Assembly (NCBI GenBank): GCA_036023115.1
Contig: JAYKKT010000040.1
Coordinates: 5,677,001 to 5,741,000, forward strand
Length of the DNA: 64,000 bases
From: Brasenia schreberi
Taxonomy: Eukaryota > Streptophyta > Magnoliopsida > Nymphaeales > Cabombaceae
Direction of reading: 5' to 3'
Shown here: in pieces, positions 46,455 through 58,400 of the stretch
How positions within the stretch are numbered: position 1 is the first letter of the stretch
How the letters are laid out: each line of letters starts with the position of its first letter
Translations under genes and position numbers: made by a program
The notes under the pieces: model-generated
What the model saw: the letters and a program-made list of their open reading frames with translations, nothing else
Databases searched by the model: none
What the model was told of the DNA's origin: nothing

Positions 46455-49400
46455 ATGTCGTTTAGGAGGTTTAGGAGCCTTTCGCGTTGGAGCTTCGAGT
46501 CCAAGGCGGTGGCGCCGAAGAAAGCGTCAGAGAAAGGGGAGGGGAAGGAGGAGGAGGGAAACTGGGCGAGTTTGCCGCCGGAGCTACTGAGAGACGTGAT
46601 AAAGCGGCTGGAGGCGAGTGAGAACACATGGCCGGCTCGCAAGCACGTCGTCGCCTGTGGGGCCGTTTGCCGCTCATGGCGTCGGATGTGTAAGTACGTC
46701 GTCCAAGCCCCCGAGCTGTCTGCCAAGCTCACCTTTCCCATCTCCCTCAAACAGGTGCCCTTTCTTCTTCTTCTTCTTCTCAGTCAAATTTTCCTTGTTG
46801 GTTTTTTGGATGAAGAAAGGAGGACTGTTTTTCTTTTGAACTTTTGTTTTGAAAATTCGGGTGGCGTTATGTGTAAGAAGATTCCCTGGTGGAATTCGGA
46901 TTTGTGGGTGTGGATCTCTTTTTTCTTGTTTTTCTGATTCGGGATATGCAACAGCCTGGACCAAGGAGCGGGCCGATTCAGTGTTATATAAAGAGGAACA
47001 AAGCAGCATCTACTTACCACCTCTTTTTGGGACTTACTCCTGGTGAGATGCTTTTTATCTTTCCATTTCTTATTTGTTTTTGTGCCTTTTCTTTGGTTTT
47101 ACTTGTGGGTATTCCGTTATTTGGCTTAAGAGGAGAAAGGATCAATATTGTGGTCTTTTATGATAAAGAAAGAATATATTTTTGCTGTGTATTGGGTCTT
47201 ATGTATCTTTTGATGAGTTTCTGTTGATGATGTACCACTGGTGGTCGATTGCTTGTTGAAAAGATTTTGATTTTGACAGTTGAAGCGCCTACTATCCTTG
47301 ATCTGTTTTTAATCTACGTGCGAGTTGTTTGCGAACTCTCCTTCCATACTGAACTGGCGTGGTCTTGTCCCTTGGGATCAAAGCTTCAAATCCGAGACCC
47401 CTGGGCTGCGTCACCTTCATCCATGCAGTTTCTTTTGAATCTGGTTGATTCACCAAATCTCTATCTGATCATTTTCCAAATCAAGCCTAAGACGTTAGTG
47501 TGCGAGCCTCTTCTCTTGAACTTTTTTCTGGTGAGTATTTTGGAGTTTGTCATTTTGGTTATCTATACGTGATTCTAGCTACCATGGGCCCAATAACTTA
47601 TGGAAGTGTTGGTATAATCCGCAGTCTTATCTGGACGAACGGCCACTATACGAATTGTTCTTTATTGCGTTGGTGTAGACTCTTCAGATCATTGTCATAT
47701 CTTTTACCATTTATGTGGGAACTCCGTATATGTTCCACTGCTTTCTCTTTTCTTGAGGTGTATCTCCGTATATGTTCCGGTACTTTCTCTTTTGTTTAGG
47801 TGTATCTCCCAGTCTATTTCAATCTCTTCATATTGGCGTTGAGCCTGCCAAAGATGTTCATTGGTGATGTGAAATCTAATAGGCTATAATGGTATCTAAG
47901 GCATGTTTCGAATGCTCTGCCATGAGTCTCTTCACTAAGCAATTCCAGAGAAACCTTTCATGAGAACACAATTTTCACTCTCATCAAAGAAGCTAGATAA
48001 GTGAGATGATTTTCAGGGAGGGTTCCAACAAATAGATTCTTGTTAGCTATTGCATAACCTTGGGTACACGTTTGGGAAGCCATTCCATTCACCATGGCTG
48101 CGGAAACATGCACACCTTAGGAGTATTTATATTACCCCTTCTCCTTTCTCCTGCAAATTTAACCGTCTTTTGGTGATGCCAATCTATGCCTCCTAGCGTG
48201 TTACTGTAAAAGTCTGAACTTTTTAAGTGACAAGCATTGCATTTGTGAGTGAGACATGTAAGGAAAATAGGGAAGTACACCTGAATCAATCTTTATTGAA
48301 TGGACCTCTCAAAAGATAGGCTTGATAGAATCAAGCCATAAGGCTTACTTTTACATAAAGTTTACACAAAGATAAGAAGGAATCTGACAAGGCAAACAGA
48401 TAAGAAGGAATCTGACAGCAAGGCGAACGACTAGTTGACTAGCCGTTGGCAGCATGCTACCAGTATTACAATACTACCCCCATCTTTTACAGTAAGCATA
48501 AAAAGAAGAATTAAAAGATAATTGCATCTTATACATTTTTAACACTCCCCTCAAACTGATGGTGATCTCACTGAGAGTTTGCTAAAAATACCCAAAATCG
48601 CAACTCAATAAAATAGCTTTTGTATTTGGCCTTGAAACTTTCCAATGCTTTTCTTTTCGTTTCTTTACATAGGTCCATATCTTTATTTTAATATCTGCAA
48701 CAAAACTTATAGAATAAAACCTCAATGAAAGTATTAATATCTCATAACTAGAATAATACAAACTTGAAACCTAAGTTCTTAATTTAAAAACATAAAATAA
48801 GATCCTAAGATTTCAAAGAAGTTTTTGAAATATTTTGCTCAAAATATAAGGAAAAGTTTCTTTAATGGAAACATTGATCACCTAAGGATTGTCAGCCTAA
48901 GGCAGAACTCAAACCATCAAGCTTTAAGGCTAAGGTCAAACCTGAATTTTAAGGCTAAGCTCGAACCATCCATAACAAGCTTTAAGGCTAAGCTCAAACC
49001 CGAGCTTTAAGGCTAAACTAAAACCATCCATAACAACAACAACAACAACAACAACAACATCTAAGCCTTTTCCCATACTAGACGGGGTCGGCTACATGAA
49101 TTCTTTGTTTCCACATATCCCTATCATGTGCCATGTTAGCAGTTAACTCCTAATAAGCTAGATCATTCTTTATTGTTTCTTTCCAACACTTTTGTGGTCG
49201 TCCTCTACCTCTTTTAATACTTTCCAAATTTAGTTTTTCTAACCTTCTTACATGTTCTTCTTTTGATCTTCTTTCTATATGTCCAAACCATCTTAAACAA
49301 TGTTCTCTCATTTTATCCTCTATTGGTGTCACTCCTAATTTGTTTCTAATAACCTCATTATGTATACGGTCTTTTCTTATATGACCACTCATCCATCTCA

Positions 49401-52400
49401 ACATCTTCATTTCTGTCACAGACATCCTTTGTACATGTTGATGATTAACTGCCCAACACTCAGAACCATAAAACATGGCAGGCCTAATTGCTGCTCTATA
49501 ATATTTACCTTTTAATTTTAATGGTATCTTCTTATCACAAAGAATACCTGATGCTCCTCTCCATTTTAACCAACCAGCATTAATTCTATGTTTAACATCT
49601 CCATAAATTCTTCCATCACTATGAAAAATTGACCCTAAGTATTTAAAACTTTTCTTTTGGGGAATGCAATGTGTGCCAATTTTAATTTCTATGTCCTCTG
49701 AAGCAGTGTTGTCTGACGCGTATCGTATCGTGTATCGCTGGGCTCCACGATACGGGCGTATCGTATCGTATCGTATCGTATCGTATCGTATCGTACTTTA
49801 ATATTAAAATAATGTAAAAATAATTAAAAATTAATAAAAAATCGAAAAAAATCGAAAAAAATCAAGAAAAAATCAGGAAAAATCTGATAATTGCTTTAAA
49901 TTCATATAATGTAAGTTTAGTACAGATTGAGCATTCAACATTGAACAATTGCATCCAAATTTATATATTTTGAATCCAAAAAATAAAATACAGACATAGT
50001 TTACACTTTACAGTACACTACAGTCTACAGTTACATATAATGTTACATTTTACAAATTGTAATCAGGATCATCAACTAAATAATCTTCATCTTCTCCTTG
50101 TTGCAGATCCTCATCATCATCAACCACGCCCACACCTTCTTCTTCAAAATCAAATTCTTCATCTCCATAATGTTGTTGCGCTCCTTCCAAATTAATCCAG
50201 GCAACGTCTTCTTCTGTTAGGAGGGCATTTTCTTCAGTGTCTTCCATAACCCAATCTTCTAATATATCAAAATTATCCAAACTTATTGGATCGAATTGAC
50301 TTTCTTCTCTATTTACTTTTTTTAATTGCCTACGACACAAACAAAGATAAACAATTAGTAAGTAATATTAACAATTAAAAACTGAAGTTAAATAATATCG
50401 AATTGAAAATTTGAAAGTAATACAACATTACCTTTCACGAAGGCGCATGTTACAACGAATATAAACCAAATCATTAAGCCTTTTGTGTTCCAACCTGTTG
50501 CGCTTTTTTGTATGGATGTGTTCAAAAACACTCCAATTTCTTTCACAACCTGTTGCACTACAGGTTTGGCTTAAGACTCTAACTGCAAAATCTCTAAGGT
50601 TTGGACAATCACTTCCAAACCTGTTCCACCAAACATCTGTAAAGAAAATATAAACATTAGAGACATAATAATCCACAGTAATGTAAGATGGAACTTAAAT
50701 ATCAAAATAAACAATGTACGGTATGTACCTGGACGCATCGTAGAGCGGTTGCGAATTGCAACAGGCAAACCCATCAAGTGAAGAGCATTATCATATATCT
50801 CCATCTCTCGATGTATCGCATCTACTATGCTCTCATCAGGGACTAATCTGTCGATGCATTCAATGATTCCTCGATTAACCTCACCGTCCCTTTTGAAGGT
50901 TGCTGAGTACCTCAATGATGGGTTTAGATAGTAGGCTGCTGCATGAATAGGCTGATGCAATTGTTTATTCCATCTACTATCAATTATTTTCCACACGGGC
51001 ACATAATCTCTTTTTTTTCCATTAAAGTTATTTCTGATTGCTTCTTTTGCCCTGTCCATGGATTCATAAAGGTAGCCCATAGATGGTTTCTCCTCGCTGT
51101 CAGCCAATCTCAAAACTTTCACTAAAGGACAAGTAATTTTCAATAATCTGATACATGCATTCCAAAATGAACTTCTAAAAACCGTTTCTGCAATCTCATT
51201 TAACTTTCTGTTCCTTCTGTTTTGTGGCAACTCTAAATTGTTGCCACTCATCTGAGGAGAACATTCTCTTTAAAGCTTGCTTCTGTCTCACAATACTCTG
51301 TACAGATAAGAAGTTTGTTGCGAACCGAGTTGCAGCTGTGCGAAGAAGCTCTGCACCTTCTGTGTATCTCCTCATCATACATAAAACAAATGCATGGTTG
51401 TAAATAAATTTTGTAATATCTTGGCAACACTCAGTTGCTGCCTTTATTTCATCCATCTCACCGATGTCCTCGAGGATGAGATCTAAACAATGGGCTGCAC
51501 ATGGTGTCCAGTAAAAAGTCCCATAAATATCAGCTAACTCCTTTCCGGCTGCTTTGTAGTTAGCTGCATTATCTGTAATCAATTGGACTACATTTTCTAG
51601 CCCAACCTCTTGTATAACCTTATCAAATTCCTCTCGTAGGATCTCTGCAGTGTGCCTCTCCTCTGACATATCTAGAGATCTCAAAAACATGAGTCCTTTA
51701 GGACAATATACAAGAAAGTTTAGCAATGTTCTTCCTCGCCTATCGGTCCATCCATCTGCCATGATAGTGCATCCTGTTTCCTTCCACGATTGTCTCAAAG
51801 TCGAACAGTATTGCTGCACTTCAATCACGGTCTGATCTAATATCTTCCCTCTCAACTTCTGATAAGAGGGCATCCTGTATCCTGGACCAATGTTAGCAAT
51901 TGCATCTGCCATTGCTTGAAAATGAAAACTGTTTGCTGCATTAAATGGAATGCATGTATCATAAAACCATCTGCCCACTGCAAGGTCTGCTTGATCGTGC
52001 AGTTGTTCTGAAGCCATAGCAGCACGAATTCCTGGCTGAGCACCAGGTGTAGTGGAAGGAGGAAAGAACGAATGTATGCTAGAAGAAGAAGCTCTTCCTC
52101 TACTCCTTCCTGAACTTCCTCTTCTGCCACCTCCAAAGTCTTCAGATGCAACCCTCTTTCCTCTGCTAGGTGCTCGCGAACTGCTACTACCAATATCTGT
52201 TCTAGCATCTGAAGGCAAACTATCAGTGAATCCAACTCCAGTGGCAGTAGCATCATCAGCTTCTTCACACATCTGGAAATCATCCTTTTGTTGTCTCCTT
52301 TCCTGTATGCTCTCAATCATCTGCAAGCATTGCCATTTAATACCTTCTGGCACACTTCTAACTCTGCCTGTGCATGGAGCAACTTCTTTCCTGGTTCCTG

Positions 52401-55400
52401 CTAGGTGGTGTTTCAACCTTGAAATTCCACCACTAACCACCTTTTCACAAAATAAACATCTGATTTTTAACCTTGAACCCTCAACTGGTATACCCCACTG
52501 CCATGCCGGATCATCAGACTTTGAATGAGAGTCTCTACCACCCCTTCCTGCCATCTCAATGGAGTACTTTAATTCAAACAAAAACCTGAAAATAAAAGCA
52601 CTTCGTAAATCCCCCAATCTTCAAATAACACTCAAATCGAGTGTCTCCCACTTCATGAATGCAATAAAAATCGTATACACACACTTAATAACTTCATATT
52701 TTGTCATTCAAAAAAAAAAACCCGAAATAACACAAAAAACAATAAATATAAAGGAAAAAAAGGAAAAAAACATTAAAAATATACCTAAATCCGAGTTTGG
52801 AGGCTTGGACGGACACCGTAGGGCACGATTTTAGAGCTTTGAACACCAAGGAGGCGAAAACCGACTCTTTCGCGGGTTTCCCTCGGCCCGGGACCCTTTA
52901 TAAGGGTCCCAGGGCGTATCGCCCGTATCGTACGATACGGGCGATACGCACCGTATCGTGCGATACGGGCCGTATCGCACGATACGGTGCGATACGCCCG
53001 CACCTGCGATACGGGGGCCCGTATCGTATCGTGGTGGCCCACGATACGATACGTATCGCACCGTATCGTACGATACGGTGCGATACGGACAACACTGCTC
53101 TGAAGTAACCAAATGATCAAACTTACATTCCATATATTCTGTCTTTGTTCTACTAAGTCGGAGGCCTTTGCTTTCTAATGTTTCTCTCCATAGTTCTAAT
53201 TTTCTATTAACTTTTTCCTTAGACTCCTCCACTAATACAATGTCATCTGCAAATAACATACACCAAGGTACTTCATCTTGAATATGTTTTGTTAACTCAT
53301 CCATCACCATTATAAATAAGTATGAACTTAAAGTTGATCCTTGATGTAACCCAATATTAACTTCAAAGAAGTCTGTCGTTCCTTCGTGAGTCTTCACACA
53401 TGTTTTTGCACCATCATACATGTCTCTTATAAGGTTAATATATGTAAATGGGATACTTCTTTTTTCCAAAGTTCTCCAAAGAACCTCCCTCGGTACCCTA
53501 TCATAAGCTTTTTCTAGATCAATAATTATCATGTGAAGGTCTTTCTTTTTTGCTCTAAAATGTTCCATAAGACGTCTCAAAAGGTGAATCGCTTCAATAG
53601 TAGATCTGCCTGGCAAAAATCCAAATTGGTTCTCTGTTGTACTTGATACTTGTCTTAACCTACGGTCGATATTTCTTTCCCATAATTTCATAGTATGACT
53701 CATTAACTTGATACCTCGATAATTTGCACAATTTTGAATGTCTCTTTTGTTCTTATATATGGGTATAAGTGTACTTGCTCTCCATTCCTCGGGCATCTTT
53801 TGGTTTTTTCATATGTCATTAAATAGTCTTGTGAGCAAAGTGATTCTTATTTCTCCTAGTATTTTCCAAACTTCTATAGGAATATTATCTGGTCCTACTG
53901 ATTTACCATCCTTCATATGCTTAAGAGCCTCTTTGACTTCATTCTTTTGAATACGTCGGTAGAAATTGTGGTTTATATACTTTTCTGACTTGGCTAAATC
54001 TCCTAAACTAATACTAACATCTTTATTTTCATTAAAAAGATTATAAAAATAGTTTTTCTATCTATTTTTTATATCATCCTTTGCCAATAGAATTTTTTCA
54101 TCCTCGTCTTTTATGCATCTAACATAATTAAGATCTTTAGTTTTCTTATCTCTAGCCCTAGCTATCCTAAAAATATCTCTTTCACCCTCTTTTGAGTTGA
54201 GTTTTTTATATAAGTCCTCCCAAATCTTAGCTTTTGCTTCACTAACGGCCCTTTTCGCTTCCTTCTTTGCTTTCTTATAAGCTTCTAAAGTTTCACTAGT
54301 TTTCTTAGGATAATGTAATTTGTAACATATCCTCTTTGCCTTGATTTTATTTTGTACTACTTCACTCCACCACCAAGCTTCTTTTTGTGCTGGTACACCT
54401 CCCTTAGATACCCCTAACAGATCTTTCGCCACTTTTCTAATATGTATAGCCATATTGTTCCACATATCACAGGGTGTGCCAACATAATTCCAAACATCTC
54501 CTTGAAGGACTTTGTGTTTAAATATATCTTCTTTCTTGCTTTTAGGGTTCCACCATTTAGTCCGAATAGCTCGATGCACTCTTTTCTTCTTTGTCTATTT
54601 TTTTATTTGTAAATCCATAACTAAAAGTCGATGTTGGGTGGTTAAGCTTTCTCTTGGAATTACCTTACAATCTTTACAACACGCTCTATCTTTTTTTCTA
54701 CAAATAAAGTAATCAATTTGTGTTTGTGATAAGCCACTCTTATAAGCAATTAAATGTTCATCTCATTTTTTGAAGATTGTATTGACTATAAAGAGATCAA
54801 ATGCCATAGCAAAATTTAAAATCTCCCTACCTTCCTCGTTTATATCCCCAAAACCAAAGTTTCCATGAATCCCTTGATATCCTAATGCCTCTTTACCGAC
54901 ATGTCCATTTAAATCTCCTCCTAAACAAATCATCTCTCTTTGTGGAATCTTTTGAAACACCTTATCTAACTCTTCCCAAAAAACTGTCTTTATACTATCT
55001 TCTAGTCCTACTTGGGGTGCATAAGCACAAACTATATTCAAAACCTTAGCTCCTAACACTAATTTCAATGTCATGATCCTAACACTAATTTCAACGTCAT
55101 GATTCGGTCACCATATCGTTGTATGTCTACTACACTCTCCTTTAAATCTTTATTTATGATAATACCAATTCCGTTTCGAGCCTTTTCTTTACCTGAGTAC
55201 CATAATTTAAAACATGTATCCTCTATCTCCTTTCCTTTTTCTCCAACCCATTTTGTCTCTTGTAAACATAGAATATGAATCTTTCTCCGGATCATAATAT
55301 CTACCACCTCCATTAGCTTACGCGATAATGTTTCGATATTCCAAGAACCAATACGAATCTTATTATCTAGGACTAGCTTCCTTACCCCCCACATTCGTCC

Positions 55401-58400
55401 ATAATCAAAATGCGGAGACCCTCTCTGAAAAATTTTCACTACATTCGGGCGGCAATGTAGCGGGACTAACTTCTTTACCCACACTCGTCCATGATGTGGG
55501 AACTCTCTCTGCAATTGATTCACTACATTTGGACGAAAATGTAGTGGCCCTTGCTTACTTCTTAATGCATTCGGGCTCTGCAGCACGTCGCTAGGCGGGG
55601 ACATCCCAAAGCAATGCTCATAATTTTTGTAATCCATGTTATAAAAAGAAACAATAAAGAATGATCTAGCTTATTGTGAGTTAACTGCTAACATGACACA
55701 TGATAGGGCTATGTGGAAACAAAGAATCCATGTAGCTGACCCCGTCTAGAAATGGAAAAGGTTAGTTGGTTTTTCTTTGTACAATTTCCTTTTTTAGATC
55801 TATGCATCTAACCTTCTCTGCATGGTTAACTTTTTAGGCGGGTTGAACATGTTAAACAGAAGGGCATTTTAAAGGCTATAAAGAATGATGCCCTAATATA
55901 GCATCATATATTGGCACTGGTTCATCTTGTTCACTAATTGCAACTTTTGATTGTGGCCTTCCAGTGACGAGGAGGCATGTGTAGAGTGACATCTGTGTGG
56001 TTGTTTTCTTTTGAGATGCTTGTTCATTTTCTGGTGTTTGTGGATTTGCTATGCTATTTGGTACTTGGTAGCGATTACCTATGCTAGCCATTTGCAATAG
56101 ATTTCCCTCCACTGGATGTGTAAAGGATTCTGCCAAAAAAAAGAAGAAATTTCTTAGTTGTGTAGAGAAACGGAGATGCATTGATGTTGCACATTATAAT
56201 CTTAAGACAGTAATGATGTGGCTATAACTAAGAATGTGAAAGGTGTCTCTCTTCAATGAGGAACTCTGGAAATAAAGAAAGAACAAAAGACTAAACTGTA
56301 TATTGATGATCTGCAATAAATCATGTTGAAATTTACCTGCTTATCTTTACTAAGCTATATGTTTTCTTGCTTGATCCTGCTAGGCAAATTAGAGCTGAAC
56401 TATGACTCTTGACAAGCAAAAAGAGAGAGGGTTCATCACATAGCAGTTGCCTCTTAAGGCAAGGCATGGAGATGAAGTTAGGTTGAAGATGCATTATAGG
56501 ACCCTTGGATCTCAATGCATTGAAAATTGTTCCCATGCCAACTGTTCCTTTTTTTGTTGACTCCCATACCTATGTCACACGGGTGTGGGTATCGGTGCGG
56601 ACACGGGTGTGGGATACGGCAAATTTCAAAAATATTGAGTGCAGGGACATGACTAAGGTATATAACATTATATATATATATATAATATTCAAACTAAAGC
56701 AAGTGAGACATCAATTAACATAAGTATATGACAATAATAACTACACAACTTTATATTAAAACAAAACAAGTAAACAACTACTAATTTCAATGTTTTATCA
56801 TAATTATAAACATAAGTCAATATGAAAAGAAAATCTTAATGTTTGATAAATAAAATGAACTAGTAACACATAATTTACTTGCCTAATTAAGTATGATTCA
56901 CGGTAAATCCTTCTCAAACACATTTGCCTATTATTTGATATTTGAGGATCTTGATTAGGATGAGTACACCCATTTCTCTCATGCAACCATTTCTTCCCAT
57001 AATACTTTAAGCACCAACACTAAAGCAAGAACTCCCAGTTGATACTCCTTTTTTTCCTTCTTTTGTCTGTCATCATGTTCGACTTAAATCAAAATCTGAT
57101 TAAAAAATACAAATAATATTAACAATAACAATGGAGAGAGAAGAGAGGCATAGAGGCACATAAGCGAGAGTGACAAGAGGCGATAGGCAGAGGTGCAGAG
57201 TGAACCAGGGAGGAGAGAGGAGAGAGGTGAGAGACGATAAGCAGAAGTGCAGAGCGAACGAGGGAGGAGAGAGGCGACAAGCAGAGGCGCAGAGTGAACT
57301 AGGGAGGAGAGAGGCAAGAGTGAACCAGGGAGGCGAGAGAGGCACTTTACACATTTTTGGGTGCGGTCAATGCACCCAAAGACCTTCAACACGTTGATTG
57401 TGTCGAAGGTGACCGACACGGTGTCGGTGCCGACACCTCACTCAAATAGAGTGTCGCTGTTACATAGTCCTAGACAAAACTGCAAGTTAACTGTTGAAAA
57501 GAGAAGAAAATTGTGAAGCTTAACAGGACCGCTATGTCTCTATGAAAGGGAGATAGTGTTAAATGCATGTCTTCTGGTGCATATAAACATTTTCGCCATT
57601 CAATTTTTTTAGATCAATAGTGGAGATTTGAATTACTTTATATTTAATGCATATAGTGCATTAATATTAATATGTACTTTTAATTTAAATCTCCACTGTT
57701 GATCTCAAAGATCGAAGGGTGAAAATGTTATACAAGATTATGCACTGAAAGACATTATACGTTTAACACTACCTCCTATCAAAGGTACTACTCCGGCACT
57801 TTGCTGGATAAAGAAAGTTAGGTTTAGTGTTAACTGTGAACTTTAAAATATACTATTATTTGTTATGTGTTTTGCGAATTCTGAAATGGCAATTTTCATT
57901 TGTAGGTAGAGTTTTACTGTCAATCAACTATATCTTGATTGTAGTTACTATTGGATGTTAATGAATTGGTGGACTTGGACTCTTGGTAACTTTATTAAAC
58001 TATGGTACCTTGACCAGTATTATTACTACTGTACCATTAAATGAATATTACTCATTAACAGTCAAACTACTTGTCGTATCAAACTCTATGACGATTCTTT
58101 GATTCCTTTAACTGAAAACTTGTAGCGTAAGAGGCATAGGTGTAGATACTTCCAGTTTTGCATGCGCGTAAAATTGTTGGTAAAATTGCAGAGAGTGGGA
58201 AGTTTCTCCTCGCTGCAAAAAAGATCAGACGCCCTACTCGTGCAGAGTACATTATATCCATGGATACGGAGGATATCTCCCGAAATAATAGCTCTTATAT
58301 GGGAAAACTTAGGTAACTTTTCATAGTTGAACTTCATTTTCCTTCTGCTGCTATATGATGCAGTGATATGATTCTGCAATTTCTCTTTTCCCCTCTGTTT

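Larger units (their letters stand above)
49704..53097 (-). mobile_element. hAT-superfamily DNA transposon with CGTATCG-array ends
   Basis: 3394-bp element with terminal inverted repeats CAGTGTTGTC (49704) and GACAACACTG (ending 53097) and a perfect 8-bp target duplication CTCTGAAG at 49696-49703 and 53098-53105. It encodes a BED-finger hAT transposase on the minus strand. Subterminal zones are packed with CGTATCG/CGATACG: about 90 bases at the left end and about 190 bases at the right (transposase 5') end. The clean duplication in the middle of the RTE frame shows it came after the LINE. Confidence 0.95.
49033..55637 (-). mobile_element. Nearly full-length RTE-type LINE, interrupted by a hAT element
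   Basis: Minus-strand RTE retrotransposon: the tail (CAA)n at 49033-49058 and the coding end at 49080, the 5' end near 55637. Without the 3.4-kb insert it is about 3.2 kb, normal for RTE. It holds an endonuclease, a linker region, reverse transcriptase and the conserved C-terminus, each with some stops or frameshifts. It is inserted antisense within the Tubby-like intron. No target duplication was located, partly because the 5' end meets another RTE fragment. Confidence 0.88.
47043..58191. other. Second intron of the Tubby-like gene, filled with mobile DNA
   Basis: About 11.15 kb between donor GTGAGA and acceptor TTGCAG. It contains a Ty1-copia LTR end (48257-48544), a minus-strand RTE LINE (49033-55637) split by a hAT transposon (49704-53097), a plus-strand RTE tail (55645-55770), a hAT-like non-autonomous element (56570-57467) and a foldback MITE (57550-57776). 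47050-48250 shows no recognised feature and may be the older intron. Confidence 0.8.

Noticed and set aside
46849..47227. Open frames covering Tubby exon 2 and beyond
   Set aside because: Splice sites at 46954/46955 and 47042/47043 and the family alignment show only 46955-47042 is coding.
52910..53090. CGTATCG array as an independent satellite or CRISPR
   Set aside because: It ends at the terminal repeat of the hAT element, which explains it.
52831..53105. C-terminal extension of the RTE reverse transcriptase frame
   Set aside because: It reads into the hAT subterminal array by chance; the true RTE frame stops at the insertion site.
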